Source: Portunus trituberculatus (Eukaryota; Arthropoda; Malacostraca; Decapoda; Portunidae). Taken from it: 64,000 nt of DNA. Positions 54,503 to 64,000 of the stretch are shown piece after piece. Under the pieces are notes generated by a model. The model searched no databases and was not told the DNA's origin. It was given only the letters and a program-made list of their open reading frames with translations. Every line of letters begins with the position of its first letter. The stretch's first letter is position 1. The stretch lies in assembly GCF_017591435.1 (NCBI RefSeq), contig NC_059259.1, positions 944,075-1,008,074 on the forward strand, in the 5' to 3' direction. The position numbers and the translations under genes were made by a program.

Positions 54503-56990
54503 TCATTCATCATTATCACTATCACTGTCATCTGAACCATGAATATCAGCTTGTGAATCTTCATCATTTTCACACTGGTTAGTACAGAGACAAAGATCAG
54601 TGCACCGCAAGTTCTTTGATCGACAGGAGCATCTCTGTGAAGAACAGTCGCTCTTGCAGTGACATCTCACCATCTCAATAATGGCCTCGGGTGCAGGAGG
54701 AACTTCTGTGGTAATGGGTTTCATCATACCTGTCAAAATATAATAGTATGACATCATACTTGTTATCATGTTCCGTAAATATAATAATATACAATGTATA
54801 TAAACTCTCTTGAAAGGCACAATAGTGTAAAGTAGCTGTGAGATAACTATGTATTGTATTCTAAAAGGATTTTTTTCTATAAATAATAAATTAATAAATA
54901 CCTTTGTTATCTTTGTAATAGCCATTCTCTAGTGGATCCAACAGTTCTTGTTGTGGGATGGCTGCCTGGTCCCAGACACGAGCCTGAGCATGGGCCCTCA
55001 GAATGTGTTGCTTGAGGGCACCAACTGTTGGGGGAAGCTTGTCACTGTCTGCCATGTATTTGCAGAACATGTGCCATCTCAGCTCTGGAATACTTCTGAT
55101 GTTGATTCCTTTTGGAGAATAAGCTGCACACACAAATCTAGCCAAACTCTTCTGCCATTTCTCTGTAACTTCACTGTCATTGCCTAGCATCCTCAGAGCT
55201 TCAATGATATCATCATCAGCTAATAGATAAATTTTCAGCCATGTGGCCTTGCCTATTCCTGCAAATCTTCCTGTATTGTCTGCACCAGAAAAGGCATGGA
55301 AAGCTGGTAATGCCTTTGCCTTCTTGTTACCAAGAGTATCCCAGAAAGGCTGGATCTGTAGGATCCCAGACACCATTGAGATAGATGTATACTTAGGCAG
55401 CAAATCATAGTTGGCAATTGCCAGTACAAACACATCAGTGTCAGGGGAGAAGAATCTCAGCTGTATATCACCTTGGTTTCTTCTTGATGCAGATACTGCT
55501 AGACATATCATTAATGTGTCTGCTTCCTCGTGGTTATTGTCATCAAAGATTCCAACATCTTTGTTACTTCTGGTTACTCCAGATGCTGAAGTGATGATCA
55601 GCTTGGAAGAGTCTTTGCTGTAATCAAGTGTCTTTCTTGCCAGGTATTCTGTCAGGTCAGCCTTCGTCTTGTCATGTGATAGGAACCTACTCTCTTACTT
55701 GGTACTGAACTGGATCCTTCCCTTGGAGTCTCTTCTGTCTTGTTGCATTCTTCAGGGAATTTGACTTGTATGTGTCGAAAACCAGAATGATTTCATCAAA
55801 TTCCTGTGTAAGGGTCATCAGCCTTTCATAGAAACTGAGGCTCAGGTCTCTAACAGTGATGACTGTTGAGGGTTTCTTAGTCATCTTGTGCACAAGCACC
55901 ATTCCATCCACAACTGCAATCTTCTTGGTAGGGCACATACTTTCCTCCTCCATAGCTTCCGTTTCTGGCTGTGAACCAGTTTCAACAGCTCTATCTGACA
56001 CGACCTTCTCTAGAGCATGGGTGAGCTTTGACTTGTCAGTGCATGGCAAAATTGCCCCATCTGGAGCAAAGAGTGATCTTGGCGTCAGGGTGAGTTCATA
56101 GTTGCCAATGGCTTCTTTCTGATCTACATCTCTGTTTGATCTGGCCAAGACCATAAGTCTGCCATATAGGTCTTTTGTTTCTTTCATGTCAATGGTTTTG
56201 TCTCGAATCTTGACCATCTGTTTCAAATTGCCAGATGTAAACATCTTATTGTTCTGTTTCTTTAAAGGATTCCATAGGCTGATGTTTCCATTGATTCGGT
56301 CAGCAACATATTCCTCATACAACCTCTGTCCATTATCATCCATGTTAAGTATTTGTGGCACATACTCATCTGGTATGTATGCATGGGTTATCAGATTGTA
56401 CAGTCTGTTACCCTCAACGGCAAATGGGTTCCCATGAGTCAATATTGCATCTTTGATTTTACTGACTGCTGCATGTTCTCTTTGGACAATAGCTGGAGAG
56501 AGGTCATGATGCTTTGCCTGATTGTTTCCTTCTATGTTGAACTGGCCCTTGAATTTCTTTGCCAGGCTGGACAGCTCAGGAGCTGCCATGAAGAAGCGCT
56601 GTCGTGCATTTGAATTATTGGAGATTCCAATAAGGCCAGCATGAACCTTCATGAGTTTATTCAGGTGCTCACAGGCATGATCAGCCCCAACAGACACAAA
56701 GGGTATAACATTGTTGGTGACAGATATGTTGCCTTCCTCCAGTTCTTTCCACGTGTCTGGGTGTTTGACCTTTAGCTGATGCATATCATCTATGTAGCGT
56801 GGCCACAGGCGGCTGTATTTGATTCTATCCATTGCAAAATACAGCCTACACAATGCTTCACCAGCTTCTAGATGCAGGTTCAGATCTTTTAATTGGCTTG
56901 CTTCAGTATCATCTGGCTTGTAGTAACTAAACTTCTGGCAAGGCCCAGTCACTTGAGGCTTCACTCCTTGATATGAGATGTCTTGGGATC
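54503..56990 (-). CDS. PIN/FEN-like nuclease + Cys-rich CXC protein of the TIR element
   Basis: Main exon from about 56990 to 54902, then an intron (54901-54730, GT-AG) and a last exon 54729-54503; the join reads DNKGMMKPITTEV in frame. N-terminal part: FSYYKPDDTEASQLKDLNLH, then FVSVGADHACEHLNKLMKVH, a conserved-looking core. Next is a PIN/FEN-like beginning (KKIAVVDGMVLVHKM, IILVFDTYKSNSLK) and EADTLMICLA with FFSPDTDVFVLAI, acidic residues placed as in XPG-type nucleases, then ALPAFHAFSGADNTGRFAGI. The C-terminus has nine Cys (CHCKSDCSSQRCSCRSKNLR, then CTDLCLCTNQC), a CXC/TSO1-like zinc cluster, and an acidic tail. A frame break near 55690 (after QYQVRE, before FLSHDKTKADLTEYLARKTL) splits the main exon. 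No ATG is seen at its 5' end, so an upstream exon or loss is likely. Confidence 0.7.
54730..54901 (-). other. Intron of the TIR-element gene
   Basis: 172 bp, donor AAAG|GTATTT and acceptor TTTTGACAG|GTATG on the minus strand. Removing it restores one frame into the Cys-rich module. A/T-rich, as expected. Confidence 0.7.
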
Positions 56991-57479
56991 ACAACAGCCA
57001 TGTAAAAAAAAACTTTCATGTGTTGTGTGTTAAAACCTGCCTTATCTAACATTATAATTGTGAACCGCATGGAAACTGGTACTCATTCTGCAAGAAAATT
57101 ACATTTTTTTACATAATTATCAGATATTGTAGGCATATTTAGTCTTTTTTTTTCTCTCAGGCCATTGGAGATGACTTTACTGCTTCCATTGATGCTTAAA
57201 GGTTTGCATTCATTGCTGGCATTGGAACCATAGCTGATGCAGCATTCGAGATCCTGCCAAAAATACTAGGAATCGGAGTGACCAGTTTGACGTCCATTTT
57301 GACCACCATAGCGATTTAAAAAAAAAATGGAAAGATTGCTTTTGGGATTCCTCTGGTTCTAAACTTTCAAAAAATGTATAGTTTAACTAATCCCCAAAAA
57401 TTTAAAACGAACGTGGTATCTACGACATAGCAAACTGGACTATATCCACCAATACTTATTTGCTTGACCTCACAAACAC

Positions 57480-57780
57480 ACAAAAGAAAAATGCAAACCT
57501 GTCTAAATAAAGCATTAAGATTCATGTACTATAACCAATCAAAGCAATTAAATGTATCCGATTTACACACTGACTATACGTAACATTGCTTATTTAAGGA
57601 AAGCCAACCATTATACAGCACAGAATACTCTGAAAACCATGTGAAATAAGTGAAAATGTACAATATGTAGAACTAGCAACTCCATTCAACAGCACACCAA
57701 CGTGGTTCCCAAGAAGCAGTAACATTGTCAGAATGGAGAGAATGAAGCCTTTTATTCTCTCTGAATTGCAGGTATGTACA
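57480..57780 (+). mobile_element. Probable LINE C-terminal fragment
   Basis: The forward strand reads NKALRFMYYNQSKQLNVSDL and, after a shift, RNIAYLRKANHYTAQNTL, then PTWFPRSSNIVRMERMKP. The first part resembles the QNKALRFIY thumb start of LINE RTs. Frame-broken; weak evidence. Confidence 0.35.
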
Positions 57781-58084
57781 GTTTAAGTTTAAGTAATGGT
57801 AGAAAAACCTTATCTGGATTTGTGAAAGAGTTATGGATTAAAGCAGATGAGGAAATAAGGATAATTTATCCTGATTAATATGGTTTATTAGATTTTTCCC
57901 AACAATATTATTTTCTTTATTTCCAATGGCTGTGTGTCTACGGTTCAAGTTTTCCAGAACAAGTGGGAATGCTATTACTCAAAATGTTATGTAAATCTTT
58001 TTTCTTATCTCGTTCGTTCGGATAGCTAATAAGATAAAATTCAAAGAATTTATGTGATTTTTACAAATAAATACCGAATTTTTG

Positions 58085-58119
<35 letters not shown>

Positions 58120-58445
58120 GCTATAGACTATAGCGCCTGTAGGCATACTTGAAGAGTATATGTGGGGAAGCGCTGTTCAGCTTCCGCCCCATTAGTGGCG
58201 TCTCCGCTGTTGCGGCGCCAGATATATAAAATCCAATCCAATATGGTACCCATATTAGGGCCCAAGCACATCTTTGGTGTAACCACCCAGAACCTGGGTA
58301 TCATGGTGACATGTAGCTTACTTTAAACCACTCGACAAAGGGTATAGTTTCAAAGCAGTATATGGTTGGATTCGAGACTACGCGTGGACGTCTGCCCGAT
58401 CCCACGTTCAAGCTATCACCACCTTATCCACTACACCACATCCCT
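58085..58445 (-). mobile_element. tRNA-derived SINE, family 3 (copy 3)
   Basis: Reverse orientation with a 36-base T run (A tail) at 58085-58120, CTATAGCGCCTGTAGGC, AGCGCTGTTCAGCTTC, CCAGAACCTGGGTATCATGG and a B-box-like GTTGGATTCGAGAC. The long tail suggests the youngest of the three copies. Confidence 0.8.
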
Positions 58446-58522
58446 TGTAGTCGTTAAGATAATTTCTGCAGTATGACAACTCTTATGTTGCTTTGTGCTT
58501 TCTGTGCCAAACTTATGGAAGC

Positions 58523-59239
58523 CTAATGAGAGAGAATGGCTTCGTTATAATTCATAATCTTATCCCAAAGAAGGTAATGTAATTCATTTCTGACTTTCCT
58601 ATTCATCACACTGAAAATGATCGTACCATTCCACGAATTTTCACTGATAGAGGATTTATGTGAAAATCTACTTCTCAAGTCTACATATTGAACCATATGA
58701 CGTGAAGCAAGGATCCCAGTGAAGTACACGTCCTCTATTGGCAATGGATGCGTTTTATTGGCATCGGCAAATATTTTTTTGACCATATTGGAGGAGATAG
58801 CATAGGCAGAACCGAGACAATAGGGAGGGTATGACTTGTGCTGGTACTCTTTCAATGATACAGCCCATTTTTTAGGGCAGTTTTCCTCTTCGCGACACAC
58901 ACTATAAAATTATTCACAGAGCAAGCAAAACCAGCTTGCGTGTGATTAGTTAAAATATCTTTAAGCGGAAAAAGATTGACAAATACATCATCGTCGCTCT
59001 TCAGGAGCCAGGAGGCACTCGGGCAGTAAGTCTTAGTCCAGTGTAAAATTGTTAATGTCTTCAGTGTCAGGTTGCGGTACGAGTCAATGAAGTTCACTTG
59101 AATGATGTCGTGGTAGGTTTGGCTTTCTTCTTCAATGAGTTGTTGCCACTTATTAGTGTTGTTGACGCCCAAGACGAAAACTGTCACCATACCAGTACTC
59201 GCTGTTGCTGTTCTATTGCCCCAAGTGCTTCTGTTTCAC
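58523..59239 (-). pseudogene. Beta-1,3-galactosyltransferase-like (GT31), frameshifted
   Basis: Minus-strand order fits GT31: STWGN near 59235, VTVFVLGV, SQTYHDIIQVNFIDSYRNLT, LKTLTILHWTKTYC, the DxD-type KSDDDVFVNLFPL, then CPKKWAVSLKEYQHKSYPPY, CLGSAYAISSNMVKKIF and IEDVYFTGILASR, ending at a TAG (58523). GT31 enzymes are Golgi type II proteins that add beta-1,3-Gal or GlcNAc. The catalytic region is essentially whole. The N-terminal cytosolic/TM part is absent; an AG before the STWGN codons suggests an exon boundary. A two-base excess in a GTGTGTGT run (about 58895-58903) shifts the frame, so it is either a pseudogene, a polymorphism or a sequencing error. Confidence 0.8.
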
Positions 59240-59346
59240 CGTCACAAAGAAAAGAGAGAAAAATTATCAGAGATTATATGAAAATAAATGATTTATAATA
59301 AATGCTATAACGCTCAGTAATTATAAATAAAAAAATTATCATATGG

Positions 59347-59349
<3 letters not shown>

Positions 59350-59425
<76 letters not shown>
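59350..59425. repeat. (TA)n microsatellite
   Basis: About 38 TA units between the GT31 segment and the Penelope-like fragment. Confidence 0.95.
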
Positions 59426-59427
<2 letters not shown>

Positions 59428-59429
59428 AC

Positions 59430-59829
59430 AACAAACCCCTGCTGTCACATATAAACTTGCCAAGCATCTCAACGCATTCCTCGCGCCGTTTACACCCACA
59501 TCCTACAGCTTAAGATCTTCTGAGGAGTTCATCGACATCCTGAAGTCCCAGCGCCCCTCCAACTGCATAGCATCGATGGACGTGGAATCACTTTTCACTA
59601 ACATTCCTGTTGATTAAACCATAGGATACATCTGCCAACGCATATACCACGAAGGCGAGAGTAAACTCACGATCTCAGAGGACTCACTGCGTGCATTACT
59701 ACAGGCATGCACAAAAGAAGCAGCTACTTTTCTTTGGCTCCAACGCAAAAATGTACGTTAAACATGATGGTGTTGCTATGTGATCACCGCTCGGCGTCCT
59801 CTTCGCTAACTTTTATAATATGAACTTCC
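59430..59829 (+). mobile_element. Penelope-like element RT fragment
   Basis: The forward strand reads TYKLAKHLNAFLAPFTPTSY, SLRSSEEFIDILKSQRPSNC, IASMDVESLFTNIPVD (stop) TIGYI, LLQACTKEAATF and a broken GVAMGSPLGVLFANFYM-type end. SMDVESLFTNIP is a hallmark of Penelope-like RTs. No GIY-YIG endonuclease follows, because Jockey-like sequence begins at about 59830. Confidence 0.78.
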
Positions 59830-61192
59830 AGTTCCTAGGTTCTCAAACATCTGTCACTTCACAATCTTCTGTCTGATCGCCAGTATGGCTTCCGTCAAGG
59901 TCGCTCTACTGGTGATCTTCTGGTTTTCCTTACTGAGTCTTGGTCATCCTTTTTTAGAGATTTCGGTGAAACTTTTGCTGTTGCGTTAGACATATCAAAA
60001 GCTTTTGATAGAGTCTGGCATAAAGCTTTGATTTCAAAACTGCCCTCTTACGGCTTCTATCCTTCTCTCTGAACTTTATCTCATGTTTCCTTTCCGAACG
60101 CTCTATTGCTGCTGTGGTAGACGGCTACTGTTCTTCTCCTAAATCTATTAATAGTGGTGTTCCTCAGGGTTCTGTCCTGTCACCCACTCTCTTTCTATTA
60201 TTCATTAATACCTTCTTAACCAAACTTCTTGCCCTATCCACTCCTACGCTGATGATACCACCCTACATCTTTCCACGTTCTTTCAGAGACGTCCAACCCT
60301 TCAGGAAATTAACAGATCACGCGGGGACGCCACGGAACGCCTGACTTCCGATCTTTCTAAAATTTCCGATTGGGGCAGAGAAAATCTAGTAGTTTTCAAT
60401 GCCTCAAAACTCAATTCCTCCATCTATCAACTCGACACAACCTTCCAGACAACTATCCCTCTTCTTCAATGACACTCAACTGTCTCCTCTTCCACAATGA
60501 ATATCCTCGGTCTGTCCTTTGCTCATAATCTTAACTGGAAACTTCACATCTCATCTCTTGCTAAAACAGCTTCTATGAAGTTAGGTGTTCTGAGGCGTCT
60601 CCGCCAGTTTTCTCGCCCTCCAACTGCTTACTCTGTATAAGGGCCTTATCCGTCCCTGTATGGAGTACTCTTCGCATGTTTGGGGGTTCCAGTCACACAG
60701 CTTTGCTTGATAGGGTGGAATCGAAAGCTCTTCGTCTCATCAACTCCCTCCTCTGACTAACTGTCTTCAGTCTCTTTCTCACCGCCGAAATGTTGCATCC
60801 CTTTCTATATTTTATCGCTATTTTCATGGTAACTGTTCTACTGATCTTGCTAACTGCATGCCTCCCCTTCTCCTGCGGCCACGCTGCACAAGGTTTTCTT
60901 CTTCCTCTCATCCCTATTCTGTCCAACTCTCTAATGCAAGAGTTAACCAGTACGCTCAATCATTCATCCCTTTCACTGGTAAACTCTGGAACTCCCTCCC
61001 TGCATCTGTATTTCCAAATTCCTACAACTTGTCTTCTTTTAAGAGGGAGGTATCGAGGCATTTGCTCCCCTAATTCTGGCTGACGGTTTTGGCACTTTTT
61101 TTCTCTATGGAGAGCCAGCGCTCAAGTGGGCTTTTTTCTAACTTTCTTTTTTTTGCCCTTGGCTGGCCCTCTTCCCTACGTAAAAAAAAAAA
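59830..61192 (+). mobile_element. Jockey-like LINE, 5'-truncated copy
   Basis: Forward-strand RT: YGFRQGRSTGDLLVFLTESW, ALDISKAFDRVWHKALISKL, INSGVPQGSVLSPTLFLLF, a frameshifted YADDTTLHL at about 60246-60270, then LNILGLSFAHNLNWKLHISS and FTGKLWNSLPASVF. The 3' UTR reads GAGAGCCAGCGCTCAAGTGG and ends in an A run at 61180-61202. Several indels. Starts inside RT, joined to the Penelope-like fragment. Confidence 0.85.
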
Positions 61193-61357
61193 AAAAAAAA
61201 AACACTTCGCAGCCTCCAGGACCGCGGTGATCTCTGCTACAGCTGTAGGGCCAGTGTACCAGCTCTGCAGTGTCTCAGCTGTGTATCTCCATTCAGGCTG
61301 CAAAAGAGTTCCCCCAGGATCCTTACTTAACTCAGGGGTCTATGTACTGATCCCTAT

Positions 61358-62010
61358 TTAACACTCCTCGACGTAACGTCTCACAGGCCTGTGTTGTCGT
61401 GCTCCACGCAGTTCCTCTATATCATCCTCATCCTCAGAGGGTAACACGATTTCGGTCATGTCTACTATGTAACCTTCGTCACCCACGAATCGCTTTATTT
61501 TATCTGAGGCACGGTGGATTGTGTCACCAGTAAATGTATTTTCCAGATAATATGACACTCCTCTCTGAGCCAATTTCTTCATGTTGTAAGACCCAATCCA
61601 CTTAACACCAAGTTTTCTTTCTATGGAAGAGCTAATCTTTTCCTTTTTCACCCATACAAGATCATCCAACATTCACTGATTGATCTTTTTCCCCCACATT
61701 TACTCTCGCCAACCATTTCCCACTATTCTCGCCTTATCAAGAGTGAAACTAATGTCTTTTTTGTTGTACACTTGTGGTAGTGTCGTCCCTACAAATCTAG
61801 GAGTGTGGCAATTAAACATGAAGTAGTGTGGTTGCTCTCTGTGGTCTCATGCACCGCAGCATTCAGTACTATAGTCCTGCTCCTCCAACGATGTGGATTT
61901 GGTGCGGCTGTGTTGGGGAATTCCCGCTGTACAGTGGTGCCACATGTCTCATAGCCAGCGATGCAGCAGAGTTCTAATATTAGTAAAACTTTAGCCAATA
62001 TGGTCAGCAA
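61358..62010 (-). mobile_element. LTR-retrotransposon (Ty3/gypsy-like) integrase C-terminal remnant
   Basis: Minus strand: an AVHETTESNHTTS segment (61850-61830) resembles the HxTTGxxP region near the end of the integrase core. After frame breaks, LVWVKKEKISSSIERKLGVK, WIGSYNMKKLAQRGVSYYLE and TGDTIHRASDKIKRFVGD follow: the GPY/F-like C-terminal module with the IHRxxxK pattern. It ends in an acidic tail and stop at 61358. No LTR, RT or other domain was seen nearby. Isolated and decayed. Confidence 0.65.

Positions 62011-64000
<1,990 letters not shown>

Larger units (their letters stand above)
54058..57442 (-). mobile_element. TIR element encoding a PIN/FEN-like + CXC protein (Academ-like candidate)
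   Basis: Inverted ends of about 110-130 bp, roughly three-quarters identical: TAGTCCAGTTCACTATGT on the left (54058) and, from the right (57442), TAGTCCAGTTTGCTATGT. Both continue through CGTTTT, GGGGA, AAACTATACATTTTT and TCTTTCCATTTTTT blocks. TAT flanks both sides (54055-54057 and 57443-57445), compatible with a 3-bp target duplication (TA cannot be excluded). The only gene inside is the spliced protein described separately. I recall that the Academ superfamily encodes a Cys-rich finger and, in one group, an XPG/FEN-type nuclease; the match is by architecture only. Confidence 0.7.

Noticed and set aside
61358..62010. Endogenous retrovirus
   Set aside because: Only an integrase-end-like remnant is visible. 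There is no envelope, LTR or protease, and a Ty3/gypsy-like fragment is the simpler reading.

Overview
This is eukaryotic, intron-bearing, repeat-saturated DNA, most likely from a decapod crustacean such as a crab. The reasons are TTAGG-type arthropod telomeric repeats, very dense dinucleotide microsatellites ((TA)n, (GA)n, (CA)n), several lineages of non-LTR retrotransposons of the kind that crowd decapod genomes, and a host gene with small exons and large TE-filled introns. No prokaryotic feature, CRISPR array or authentic stand-alone tRNA/rRNA gene was seen. Species identity is inference.

Layout. (1) 1-21.5 kb is a tandem duplication. Unit A (1-9069) and unit B (11690-19205) each carry a CR1/L2-like LINE interrupted by a ~1-kb DNA element, a (CA)n tail, a tRNA-derived SINE, and a second LINE with a 2A-like N-terminal motif. 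Unit B continues to the end of that second LINE at a (TAA)n tail. Unit A is cut off and followed by 2.6 kb of unique DNA. (2) 21.7-25 kb holds a TTAGG-bearing minisatellite split by a SINE, a GC-rich island and a minus-strand LINE. (3) 25.1-35.7 kb (minus strand) is one complete host gene, the SLX9/FAM207A ribosome-biogenesis factor. It has four coding exons whose splice phases join exactly into a 211-aa protein; its introns hold pogo-like MITEs, SINEs, (GA)n tracts and nested LINEs. (4) 35.8-46 kb is a TE graveyard with a piggyBac-type element inserted at TTAA in a LINE, a Harbinger-like MITE and a long Jockey-like LINE. (5) 46.6-47.7 kb (minus) is a GC-rich exon encoding a two-KH-domain, vigilin-like protein next to an interstitial (CCTAA)n block. 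(6) 47.9-53.5 kb has a TIR element swollen by (TA)n, two LINE 3' ends arranged tail to tail as a near-palindrome, and two more LINEs. (7) 54.06-57.44 kb is a 3.4-kb element with inverted termini encoding a spliced PIN/FEN-like plus Cys-rich CXC protein, the best candidate for a little-described system (an Academ/AcademX-like DNA transposon). (8) 58.5-59.25 kb (minus) is a beta-1,3-galactosyltransferase-like (GT31) coding segment with a dinucleotide frameshift. (9) 59.3-62 kb contains Penelope-like, Jockey-like and Ty3-like fragments, and the window ends in degenerate A/T-rich sequence and >700 bp of (TA)n.

The host-derived coding content that can be defended is SLX9 (complete), the KH-domain exon, the GT31 segment, and perhaps one coiled-coil exon. 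Nearly everything else is mobile DNA, mostly broken.
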